Source: Halomonas citrativorans (GTDB taxonomy: Bacteria; Pseudomonadota; Gammaproteobacteria; Pseudomonadales; Halomonadaceae). From it: a stretch of DNA of 64,000 bases. The stretch lies in assembly GCF_900163645.1 (NCBI RefSeq), contig NZ_FUKM01000050.1, forward strand, positions 1-64,000, written 5' to 3'. Each line of letters opens with the position of its first letter. Position 1 is the first letter of the stretch. The notes beneath the pieces were generated by a model. The model saw nothing but the letters and a program-made list of their open reading frames with translations, made no database searches and was not told the origin of the DNA. Below are positions 42,286 through 50,055 of the stretch, piece after piece. The position numbers and the translations under genes are program-made.

Positions 42286-44182
42286 ACAGGCCTCCTAATT
42301 GCCTGGTGCAGCGGGTAGCGTACGCTTGCGTTGAACTATACGGCCCCGCAAGATAAGACTGTTTTCTCAGCGTGGAGGCGTTATGTCCGACACTCATCAC
42401 CATAGTGGCTGCTCTGGTCCTAAAACATTGTTGGAGAAGAAGGCGTCGCTGGATATAGACACGGCGTGGGCGTGGCTGCTGGCAATATGTGAAGGCCAAA
42501 CAACCGAGGCGCCATTGCGGCTCGACGCTGAGGGCAACTGGCACAGTCAGAACGCTATAACACCGGCGGCCACTGACCTGCTGGACTGCCTGGTGCCGCT
42601 GGCAAGCCGCCCCCACTGGGTGATTGCCCAGTTGGGGCAAAGCCTGGATGGGCGTATTGCGACGGAGAGCGGCCACTCGCACTACGTCAACGGCCATGAG
42701 AGCCTGGTTCACCTGCACCGTCTTCGGGCTTTGGTGGATGCCGTTATCGTCGGCGCCGGTACGGTCAGTGCTGACAACCCCCAATTGACAGTGCGCCATG
42801 TCACCGGCACGCATCCCACGCGGGTAGTACTTGATCCACGCGGCCGTGTGCCCGCAGGCATTAAGCTGTTCCACACCGACTCGGCGCCCACGCTGCACAT
42901 CGTGGGGCCGGATGCACCGCTGCCGACCAATTCGCGGGCTCAGCGCCGTGTACTGCCGCTTAATGCGCAGGGGCAGTTTGCCCCAAATGATGTGATCACG
43001 CTGCTTAATCAGTGTGGTTTGAAGCGCATTCTGGTGGAGGGGGGCGGCATAACGGTCTCCCGGTTTATTGAAGCAAATGTTATCGATCGCCTGCATCTTC
43101 TGGTCGCCCCACTGCTGATCGGCTCGGGCAGGCCGGGGCTTCAGATGACGCCTATCGAGACGCTTGGAAGTGCTCTGCGCCCGGCGATGCGAACATTTCG
43201 CTGTGGAGACGATACGCTGTTTGACGTGTTGCTGAGAGCCGCCACCTTCACCTGACGGCTGGGAACGATGACGTTTATCCAGTGCTACCCAAATGCCCGG
43301 CAGGCTTGAAAGCAGTACTAGCACGCCATAAGCAAGGGATACCGCAACCCCTTGAGCAGTGGGCAGCCCCACCAGCGCCCAAGTGGCCACGGCGGCCCCT
43401 TCACGCAGCCCCCACCCGGCAACGGACAGCGGAATTAACATGGCGAATAGAAGCACCGGCGCCAATGCCAAAATTTGCGACGCCGCAAGCTCGACGCCAA
43501 TTGCACGCGCCGCACAGACCATGACTACCCCATAGCTCATGACAATAACGAGCGAAGATACCAGCTGTAGGTGCCACACCCCGGGGCTAAAAAGGCCTCG
43601 CTTGATATCCACTCCCATCGAATGACACCACGCCGGTAACCGTGATGAAGGCAAGCGTACTACCCCTTGCCACACGGCCACGCCTGCAAGGCACAGCCCT
43701 CCAATAATAGTGAGGCTAACCGGCCAGCCAAGCACGGCGTGCCATAGCGGGGAAAGTAACAAGGCCACAATGGTTAAACCCACCACAGCCACCTGCCCAG
43801 AGGTGCGCTCGATAATTACCGCCCGCCATGCGCTACCCCGTGAGCCTGCTTGCTGAGCGTGCCGATGAGCGCGGCCAGCATCGCCCAAAATGCCGCCAGG
43901 CACGATCTGATTTACTAACAAAGCAAGATAGTACTCCCGCAATGCATAGCTAAACCGCAGCGGAGCCCCGACTCGGTTGGCCGTCAACTGCCATCGCCAC
44001 GCACTGAGCATAATTTGAACCACGCTAATCAGCAGCGCCACAACGACCCAACCCAACGATAAGCGCTGTACCTGGTCCATGATGTCACGGGGCTCTACAA
44101 ATAACGCGATCGCACCCAGCAAGCCAGCACTCATTAGCCCGCGTTGAGCCCAAGGAGAACGCCACATCCGCTGCATGTTCAT
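42272..44182 (-). CDS. LPG synthase TM-domain (UPF0104/flippase-like) protein; 3' part of frame doubtful
   Basis: The first 305-310 codons (44182 to about 43255) encode a UPF0104/AglD2-like membrane protein with about eight helices. Conserved patterns are SAWRWQLTANRVG, YYLALLVNQIVPGGILGDAGRAHR and VAGWGLREGAAVATWALVG. Such proteins move lipid-linked or polar lipids across the membrane. The frame then stays open for 325 codons of Arg/Gln/His/Cys-rich sequence, exactly antisense to the RibD-like gene, ending 14 bp inside the cyclohydrolase gene. I take this extension to be a lost stop, not real protein. It starts 4 bp after the glycosyltransferase stop. Confidence 0.7.
   Translation of the reverse strand: MNMQRMWRSPWAQRGLMSAGLLGAIALFVEPRDIMDQVQRLSLGWVVVALLISVVQIMLSAWRWQLTANRVGAPLRFSYALREYYLALLVNQIVPGGILGDAGRAHRHAQQAGSRGSAWRAVIIERTSGQVAVVGLTIVALLLSPLWHAVLGWPVSLTIIGGLCLAGVAVWQGVVRLPSSRLPAWCHSMGVDIKRGLFSPGVWHLQLVSSLVIVMSYGVVMVCAARAIGVELAASQILALAPVLLFAMLIPLSVAGWGLREGAAVATWALVGLPTAQGVAVSLAYGVLVLLSSLPGIWVALDKRHRSQPSGEGGGSQQHVKQRIVSTAKCSHRRAQSTSKRLDRRHLKPRPARADQQWGDQKMQAIDNICFNKPGDRYAAPLHQNALQTTLIKQRDHIIWGKLPLRIKRQYTALSPRIGRQRCIRPHDVQRGRRVGVEQLNACGHTAAWIKYYPRGMRAGDMAHCQLGVVSTDRTGADDNGIHQSPKTVQVNQALMAVDVVRVAALRRNTPIQALPQLGNHPVGAACQRHQAVQQVSGRRCYSVLTVPVALSVEPQWRLGCLAFTYCQQPRPRRVYIQRRLLLQQCFRTRAATMVMSVGHNASTLRKQSYLAGPYSSTQAYATRCTRQLGGLYVSY
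42383..43255 (+). CDS. RibD C-terminal-type reductase (dihydrofolate reductase fold)
   Basis: A 290-aa protein. Residues about 80-285 are a RibD_C/DHFR-fold reductase (VIAQLGQSLDGRIATESG, then RALVDAVIVGAGTVSADNPQ, RVVLDPRGRVP, LVEGGGITVSRFI). The deaminase domain of bifunctional RibD is missing; the first 80 residues begin with a His/Cys-rich MSDTHHHSGCSG and are otherwise unrecognised. The RibD reductase step reduces the ribose side chain of a diaminopyrimidine. GGAGG lies 4 nt before ATG 42383. It is divergent from the cyclohydrolase-like gene and lies fully antisense to the 3' part of the flippase frame. Confidence 0.85.
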   Translation: MSDTHHHSGCSGPKTLLEKKASLDIDTAWAWLLAICEGQTTEAPLRLDAEGNWHSQNAITPAATDLLDCLVPLASRPHWVIAQLGQSLDGRIATESGHSHYVNGHESLVHLHRLRALVDAVIVGAGTVSADNPQLTVRHVTGTHPTRVVLDPRGRVPAGIKLFHTDSAPTLHIVGPDAPLPTNSRAQRRVLPLNAQGQFAPNDVITLLNQCGLKRILVEGGGITVSRFIEANVIDRLHLLVAPLLIGSGRPGLQMTPIETLGSALRPAMRTFRCGDDTLFDVLLRAATFT

Positions 44183-44186
44183 CGGG

Positions 44187-46112
44187 TTACGCCCTTTTTT
44201 CGGGCGTTGCTAGCAGGTCACAGTGGCCCACCCAAATACCCACCTCACCGGAAGCCGCCGAGTGTGTACGTCGCTCACGCCACTCACCAATGCGAGTAGC
44301 GGCCTCTGGTGCCTGTTCTGTCGCCGCTTCCGCCCAGCCGTTAATTAGCGCCGTCATTAAAGGCTGATGTAAGCGGTTAGCCGAACTCAACAGCCAAGGG
44401 GTAGCAACCTGCTCAACGTGATAATTCGCTTGTTCAAGCGCATTAACCAGCGTCTCGTGAGCCTGCCCGCCCAAGGCATCACCTAATCCCTTGTCGCGAT
44501 GCTGATGCGCCATAAACAGCGCCAGTAGCCAGTGGTCATCATCATCGGATAAGGGCGTATTCTCGGCATCGGTAAATCCCCACTCTCCGGTCACGCTAAG
44601 GGCCATTAAAAGCGCCTGGTCACGTGACTGGCAATGCGTTACGAGCGTTTCGATCCAATATTGAGACACAAGATCCAGCAGTGCCGATGCGGTTATCAGA
44701 TCCGCATCCTGCAGAGGCACATGAACAAGCGAATCAAGCGACGTACAGAGCGTTTCTACCCGAATGCCCGCCTGGGCATTTTCCAGCTTGCCGATGCTGT
44801 CGCGGGCGTCGTTGAGTAGTTCAGCGTCATGGTCAATGAGCGTCCAGTGCTGCGGCGTCGGTAGAAAAGGCACGAGGAAACGCATATTGCTTCCTCTACC
44901 TGCCCCTAAATCGACCAGCCTCGGCGTCTGAGTGCGTTCGTTTAACCATATAGCGGCTTTTTGAGGGAGCTGCTGGCTTCTAAACGTAACGTCCGCCTCT
45001 TCACGTAGCGTGAGCCAATCGGCCTCAAACTGGCTGCCATTATGAAAAGAGGGAGCCGGGTTCAGCGCTTTAGCAAACGCAGCACCGGCATGCTGCCAAT
45101 CGCTAAGCGTTTCACGTACCGCTTCTGCACCGGCTTTAAGCGACGCACGCAGCTCGGGGTCATCGCAAAAACGGCTCAGTGCTTGTGTCAGTGCCTTTAC
45201 ATCCCCAGGCGTTACTTTAAGGCCTGCGCCTTCCGGCAAGGTTTCATCAAGAGCGCCACCGGTCGTGGTAATGACAGGCAGGCCTCGCGCCAGCGCCTCG
45301 GTGACCACCATGCCATAGCCTTCGTACCAGGAAGGCAATACCAGGGCATGCGCGCTTTCATACGCTTGGGTTAAGGTCACCGCGTCGCACTCGCCGTGCA
45401 ACTGCACACAAGACGCAAGCCCATGCGCTTCAATCAACTGCTCTACCCGCTCGGCAAACGCCGCATCACGTGCGCCGCCATAACAGTCACACTGCCAGTT
45501 TTTCTGGTTTAATCCCGCCAACGCCTGGACCAATACATCCTGCCCCTTACGCGGAACAAGCGTTGCCACACACACAAACCGTAACGGCTCGCCAGGTATT
45601 GGGGCGGCGTTCATTGGGACAACATCCACCCCTGGCTCGACAACACTAATGGTAGCCGCCATAGGCATGGCGTAGTGGTTTGCCAACACCTTCAACCGGC
45701 GCTCAGTAAACCGACTGGTCACGATTATTTGTGAGACTGCGGCAAGCGCCGTCATCTCGGACTGATGAAATTGCTGCTGCTCGGACTCGCTTAGCCCTTG
45801 CTCATCACCCAGCGGATGATGCACCAATGCCGTCATCATCAACCGCTTGGCCTGCTGAACAATGATGTCCGGTAACATCCCCATGGCGAGACCATCGATC
45901 ACAACGTCCGTAGCCTCGGGCAAATTGTTTAGTGCCGTAGCCAATTGCTCGGCAGCCTCCTGGTCAGCATTAGGGAAGCGGCCTGATAAGCTGATGACAT
46001 CGACGGTGCGCCCTTCCTGACGCAGCGCTTCGACAATGCGTGCATCGTAGATATAGCCGCCGGTGCGCTGATCAAGCGCCCCCGCGATAATAAACGTCAG
46101 TGGTTCACTCAT
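44187..46112 (-). CDS. Glycosyltransferase (GT4)-SAM methyltransferase fusion
   Basis: A 641-aa two-domain protein. Residues 1-350 are a GT-B glycosyltransferase of family 4 (FVCVATLVPRKGQDVLVQAL, then SWYEGYGMVVTEALARGLPV with the E-x7-E nucleotide-sugar site). Residues 370-640 are a class I methyltransferase (RLVDLGAGRGSNMRFLV for SAM, DADLITASALLDLVS). No membrane helix. The fusion implies that the same acceptor is glycosylated and methylated. Its ATG overlaps the stop of the PTPS-like gene (ATGA) and the flippase gene begins 4 bp after its stop, so it is central to one operon. Confidence 0.85.
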   Translation of the reverse strand: MSEPLTFIIAGALDQRTGGYIYDARIVEALRQEGRTVDVISLSGRFPNADQEAAEQLATALNNLPEATDVVIDGLAMGMLPDIIVQQAKRLMMTALVHHPLGDEQGLSESEQQQFHQSEMTALAAVSQIIVTSRFTERRLKVLANHYAMPMAATISVVEPGVDVVPMNAAPIPGEPLRFVCVATLVPRKGQDVLVQALAGLNQKNWQCDCYGGARDAAFAERVEQLIEAHGLASCVQLHGECDAVTLTQAYESAHALVLPSWYEGYGMVVTEALARGLPVITTTGGALDETLPEGAGLKVTPGDVKALTQALSRFCDDPELRASLKAGAEAVRETLSDWQHAGAAFAKALNPAPSFHNGSQFEADWLTLREEADVTFRSQQLPQKAAIWLNERTQTPRLVDLGAGRGSNMRFLVPFLPTPQHWTLIDHDAELLNDARDSIGKLENAQAGIRVETLCTSLDSLVHVPLQDADLITASALLDLVSQYWIETLVTHCQSRDQALLMALSVTGEWGFTDAENTPLSDDDDHWLLALFMAHQHRDKGLGDALGGQAHETLVNALEQANYHVEQVATPWLLSSANRLHQPLMTALINGWAEAATEQAPEAATRIGEWRERRTHSAASGEVGIWVGHCDLLATPEKRA

Positions 46113-46507
46113 AGATCGCCTTCATAGCTTGCCCAGGCAATATGCGACTCATGCAGTTTGACTTCCATACGAGCGATGCCTTGCGCGGTTTTTCCCATTC
46201 GGCCTTCGCCGATGGCATCGGCCAAACGGCTGAAGATAACGCTGGCCATAAACTCGGTTGAGGTGTTTTTACCCTTAAAGGCTTCTTCGTCATCCAGATT
46301 GCGATAGTTCAGGTGCGACAACACCTCTTTGAGCGTTTCACTGGCAAGGCCGATATCAATCACTAGTCCGTCCTCATCAAGCTCCGGGCGCTGAAAGACC
46401 ACATCAACAACATATGTTGCCCCATGCGTGCGCTGGGCAGGACCAAAAATGTCACCTTTAAAGCTATGCGCAATCATAAAGTGATCACGAACACATAGAC
46501 GGTACAT
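46109..46507 (-). CDS. 6-pyruvoyl-tetrahydropterin synthase/QueD-like protein with altered active site
   Basis: A 132-aa T-fold protein starting MYRLCVRDHFMIAHSF, with AGGAG 5 nt before ATG 46507; upstream in-frame starts run into the next gene and lack ribosome sites. Against E. coli QueD (as I recall it) the fold-defining blocks align, and His14, His28 and the glutamate of LHES remain. The catalytic cysteine is alanine (GPAQRTHG), the second histidine of HGH is alanine (HGAT), and the Asp-His pair reads Asn-Tyr (HLNYRNL). A normal dihydroneopterin triphosphate reaction is therefore doubtful. It is coupled to the glycosyltransferase gene by ATGA. Confidence 0.82.
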   Translation of the reverse strand: MYRLCVRDHFMIAHSFKGDIFGPAQRTHGATYVVDVVFQRPELDEDGLVIDIGLASETLKEVLSHLNYRNLDDEEAFKGKNTSTEFMASVIFSRLADAIGEGRMGKTAQGIARMEVKLHESHIAWASYEGDL

Positions 46508-46535
46508 AAACGCTCCTGATAGTAAGCTGTAGTGA

Positions 46536-47525
46536 TTAAGCGTGAGAGGGGTAACGAAGGCGGTGGCATAGCACATCACTGCCCGCAGAAAAGAGTTCGG
46601 GAGCAAGCTGGGGAAAGGCGTCAAAGTCGCTCTCACCGCTAATCAGTGTGTCTAATCGGCTATCGTTTAACAGGCTCAAGGCCAACATTAAACGGCGCTG
46701 GAAGCCCCAGCGCGGGCGCAATTTAGCGGGTAGCTGGCCCACCTGGCTGGCGCGGAGGCTAAGGCGCTGTGAATGAAACGCGCCGCCCAAGGGGATACTC
46801 ACCTCCCCTTCGCCAAACCAGCTCATTTCGATAATTCGGCCTTCGTTGCCTACCTGGCATAGCGCTTGGCGTAAGCCTTCGGGGTGGCCGCTGGCGTGAA
46901 TGATGCAGTCCTGATTAACGGGCGCTTGTTCGGGGGTACAAAAGGCAAAGCCTAAACGCTCGGCGAGCACCTGGCGCTTCGGGTTAATATCAATAAGCGT
47001 GACGCTCACACCGGGGATCTGTGAACACAGGTAGGCCACCAGGGCGCCTACAACACCGGCCCCGATAACACTAACGTGCTCCCCAAGCATAGGCTCGGCG
47101 TCCCAAACGCCATTAATGGCCGTCTCCATGTTGGCGGCCAGCACGGCGCGCTGTGCCGGTATATTGTCAGGAATAGGTAATACGGCGGAAGCAGGAACGA
47201 CATAGCGGTCCTGATGGGGATAAAGACAAAATACCGTCTTGTTAAGCAGGTGCGTAGGCCCTTTCTCAACAACGCCGACACTACAGTAGCCATACTTGAC
47301 CGGCGCGGGAAAACTACCTGCCTGAAAAGGGGCCTGCATACGCTCCACTTCGCTTTCGGGTACGCGGGCATTGAATACCAGCGACTCAGTGCCACGGCTA
47401 ACGCCACTGAACAGGGCACGTACTCGTACGTCTTCCTCCCCTACGCTGGTAAGCGTCTCTTTTTTAAGCTCGCCGACCCTTGGGCGCGTTACCCAGAAGG
47501 CAGTGGCCGTATCGTTCGCCGACAT
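46536..47525 (-). CDS. MDR-family dehydrogenase lacking catalytic zinc residues
   Basis: A 329-aa medium-chain dehydrogenase-like protein. The Rossmann fold is EHVSVIGAGVVGALVAYLC and the family block is FSGVSRGTESLVFNARVP. The catalytic-zinc cysteine of true alcohol dehydrogenases (GxCGTD) is replaced by Ser-Arg, and the GHE histidine is not evident; this is the pattern of BchC-like and related zinc-less MDR members. It probably oxidises or reduces a carbonyl on the pathway intermediate with NAD(P)H. It is the first gene of the minus-strand operon that continues into the PTPS-like gene 28 bp downstream. Confidence 0.82.
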   Translation of the reverse strand: MSANDTATAFWVTRPRVGELKKETLTSVGEEDVRVRALFSGVSRGTESLVFNARVPESEVERMQAPFQAGSFPAPVKYGYCSVGVVEKGPTHLLNKTVFCLYPHQDRYVVPASAVLPIPDNIPAQRAVLAANMETAINGVWDAEPMLGEHVSVIGAGVVGALVAYLCSQIPGVSVTLIDINPKRQVLAERLGFAFCTPEQAPVNQDCIIHASGHPEGLRQALCQVGNEGRIIEMSWFGEGEVSIPLGGAFHSQRLSLRASQVGQLPAKLRPRWGFQRRLMLALSLLNDSRLDTLISGESDFDAFPQLAPELFSAGSDVLCHRLRYPSHA

Positions 47526-47832
47526 GTCATTTCCCTATTATTCGCGTTTTCATCCAATCAGCTGGGCACCTCTGCCGTTAATCTGGCATGGCCAACGTAT
47601 GAAATTTTTGTGGCGTACCTTAAAGCTTAGCCCAGAAAAGACACAGGTCGATGAATGCGAGCGCCAATTTCGTTTAAGAACGGTTAAAAATGTACGCAGG
47701 TACTTTTCAGGGACATCAATACGCTATGATTAATGGGGTAGACAACCGCAGAGCCACGTACAAGAAGTGTATATATAAAACAGGCTCACCCATCAATTGA
47801 CTGCGGGCGGGGTATCCGCTTTGCGAGACACA
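47526..47832. promoter_or_regulatory. Divergent promoter region of the pterin-like cluster
   Basis: About 300 bp separate the starts of the MDR dehydrogenase (-) and the CDP-alcohol phosphatidyltransferase (+). The AT-rich stretch around 47700-47790 (GTATATATAAAA) is the likeliest promoter area. I see no clear regulator site and no gene. Confidence 0.35.
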
Positions 47833-48561
47833 ATGGTTCGAATTAACACGCTCGCTTCTAGCCATCTTTTATCGAGCCGCCTCTACAGCGCCAGCGAACT
47901 AGCGGTGGGCAGTTTGCTATTGCTGGGGCTGGGCAGCCTGCTACCCACATTGACGGTAACGGCTTTGAACTGGGGGCTAGCGTTTGGCACGTATGCGTTT
48001 ATTAGCCTTTTCGTATTGATTTTCTGGTCGGGTGGTGCACTTGGCTGGGCCAACAGAATAACGTTACTGCGCGCCGTATTAGTCGCGTTAGTGGCGGGGG
48101 CGCTGGCCGACAATGCATTCACTCATGCCATTTGGCTATGGCTTGTTATCGCGACCACCGCGCTGATGCTGGATGGCGTGGACGGCTGGATAGCCAGAAA
48201 AACGCAGAGCTATAGCACGTTTGGCGCTCGTTTTGATATGGAGCTGGATGCGCTGCTTATCCTGTTGCTCTGTGTGGGGTTAATTCAACTTGAATCGTTA
48301 GGGCTGTGGGTGCTTTTGATTGGCGTTATGCGCTATTTATTTGTGGTGGCTAGCTGGCACTTTACGTGGCTTTCAGCCCCTTTATTTGCCAGCATACGCC
48401 GTAAAGTGGTGTGCGTTTGGCAAGTATCCGCCCTACTATTGGCGCTCACCCCACTGACGCCCACGCTCGTTGCGAGCCTGTTGGCGTTTAGCGCGCTACT
48501 CTCACTTGCCTACTCCTTTGGCATCGACACCTGGTGGCTTTATCAACAGCGCCGACGCTAA
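47833..48561 (+). CDS. CDP-alcohol phosphatidyltransferase
   Basis: A 242-aa integral membrane enzyme with the diagnostic motif DG-x2-AR-x8-G-x3-D-x3-D (visible as MLDGVDGWIARKTQSYSTFG, then ARFDMELDALLI). The enzymes join a CDP-activated alcohol to a second alcohol to make phospholipid or ether-lipid head groups. The frame stays open to a TTG at 47797; I prefer ATG 47833, although neither has a good ribosome site. It is divergent from the pterin-like operon, so it may supply a lipid carrier. The head-group specificity is unknown. Confidence 0.82.
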   Translation: MVRINTLASSHLLSSRLYSASELAVGSLLLLGLGSLLPTLTVTALNWGLAFGTYAFISLFVLIFWSGGALGWANRITLLRAVLVALVAGALADNAFTHAIWLWLVIATTALMLDGVDGWIARKTQSYSTFGARFDMELDALLILLLCVGLIQLESLGLWVLLIGVMRYLFVVASWHFTWLSAPLFASIRRKVVCVWQVSALLLALTPLTPTLVASLLAFSALLSLAYSFGIDTWWLYQQRRR

Positions 48562-48632
48562 GCACTTTAATGACCTGCACGTTACTTACCCTGCTACTGA
48601 TGGGCGCTATGCTTGGCATAGCGCCCAATGAT

Positions 48633-49043
48633 TTACTCGCTAATTTGCTGCTGTAACACATTCAATTCTTCGGTATGGCGTTCTAGCTCAAGCGTTGCCT
48701 CTTCCAGCTTAACGCGCCTTTTTTCAATGTCAGCTTCTTCCCCCTCATTGAGCGCCTCTTCAAATTCCGCTTGGCGCTCTTGAACCTCTGCAAGGCTCTC
48801 TTTTACTTCATCCGTTGCATCATTTAATACACTTTCATTCGTGCAGTTATCGTCAATCGCATTTAATGCGCGCTGCAGGCCTTCTTCTCGATGCTGATTA
48901 CCCTGAGCTTGGGCATGCGCTAACTGCTCACGAACATCGGCTGCCTTGCTTTCACATAAATCATCGGCGGCAGTGGCGACCGGTGGTAACAACATACCTG
49001 TCAATAAGGCAACAACACCTGCCTGAATCATGTTTTTTTTCAT
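48633..49043 (-). CDS. DUF1090 family periplasmic protein
   Basis: A 136-aa protein with a signal peptide (IQAGVVALLTGMLLPPVATAA) and a mature, highly charged, fully helical part, predicted as coiled coil (EEATLELERHTEELNVLQQQ). Two cysteines (DLCESKA and DNCTNES) may form a disulphide. The pattern fits DUF1090 (YqjC-like) periplasmic proteins, whose role is unknown, though yqjC in E. coli sits among membrane-stress genes. It lies alone, convergent with the CDP-alcohol gene. Confidence 0.85.
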   Translation of the reverse strand: MKKNMIQAGVVALLTGMLLPPVATAADDLCESKAADVREQLAHAQAQGNQHREEGLQRALNAIDDNCTNESVLNDATDEVKESLAEVQERQAEFEEALNEGEEADIEKRRVKLEEATLELERHTEELNVLQQQISE

Positions 49044-49269
49044 GTTTTTCCCTATAACAGCTCATTTGATAAATACTGACTAATCGAGGATTAGATACAC
49101 AAAATGCTTGGCAGTTCGCGGTTGTTACTCTGTTTAAACGTTGCTGACGCAATGACCAAGGGCACACCACCCGTGCGTATGGCCAATGTTGGATACCGTC
49201 TCCTGGATTAGATCACGATAAAAGCGTTACATTAACCCTCAAGAAGATGCGCACAAGGACCGTAACAGT

Positions 49270-50055
49270 ATGATCAATCTCGCCATTTACCGCCTCTTTA
49301 TAGCCGCCCTGCTCATGATGGTTATACCTACCGCAAGTTATGCAGCGGCAAATGTTCAAGTGGCGGCGGCAGCTTCGCTTACCGATGCGCTTAACGAAGC
49401 TATCGCGGCCTATGAAGCGCAGCACGACGTGGCTGTAACGCCTATCTATGCGTCCTCCTCCACCCTTGCCCGCCAAATTGCCAACGGTAGCCCAGCGGCG
49501 CTGTTTATTTCAGCAAACGTTGAGTGGATGGACTGGCTGGAAGCCCAAGACATTAATGTTCAAAAGCGCAGTGATTTACTGTACAACCGCTTGGCGCTGG
49601 TTTCGGCAAGCTCTGACTTGCCCAAGCACTTCACACCTGGCGAAGACGCCCGCATCGCCACACTGCTGGGTGAGCGGGATCGACTCTCGGTCGGCGACCC
49701 GGACCATGTGCCGGCAGGCATCTACACCCAACAGGCGCTTGAAGCGCTAGGTGAATGGGAGGAGCTACTCCCAAGGCTTGCGCGTGGCAACGACGTACGC
49801 GCAGCCCTTACACTGGTGGAGCGCCAGGAAACGCCTGCGGGTGTTGTGTATCAAACCGACGCATTAGCCAGCCAACAAGTAAGAGTATTGGGGCTTTTCC
49901 CGCCTGAAACGCATGCGCCTATCACCTACCCGATTGCCTTGATCAACGCCGAGCAGAACGATGCAGCGGTTGCTTTACGCCAATGGCTTGAGAGCGAAGA
50001 AGCACTGAGCATCTTTGCACAGTACGGATTTGATACAGGTATGGATGCCCGGTGA
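49270..50055 (+). CDS. modA: Molybdate ABC transporter substrate-binding protein ModA
   Basis: A 261-aa periplasmic binding protein. A signal peptide (LFIAALLMMVIPTASYA) is followed by AAAASLTDALNEAIAAYEAQ and YASSSTLARQIANGSPAALF, matching ModA. Ser and Tyr residues in these loops bind the molybdate oxyanion. It is the first gene of modABC: the stop overlaps the modB start by 4 bp. No ModE-type palindrome was recognised upstream. The start ATG is at 49270. Confidence 0.94.
   Translation: MINLAIYRLFIAALLMMVIPTASYAAANVQVAAAASLTDALNEAIAAYEAQHDVAVTPIYASSSTLARQIANGSPAALFISANVEWMDWLEAQDINVQKRSDLLYNRLALVSASSDLPKHFTPGEDARIATLLGERDRLSVGDPDHVPAGIYTQQALEALGEWEELLPRLARGNDVRAALTLVERQETPAGVVYQTDALASQQVRVLGLFPPETHAPITYPIALINAEQNDAAVALRQWLESEEALSIFAQYGFDTGMDAR

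Noticed and set aside
42286..42382. FMN riboswitch between the cyclohydrolase-like and RibD-like genes
   Set aside because: The 97-bp gap shows none of the conserved RFN-element sequence blocks.
49044..49269. ModE operator upstream of modA
   Set aside because: No palindrome resembling the ModE consensus was found by eye; a motif scan would be needed.
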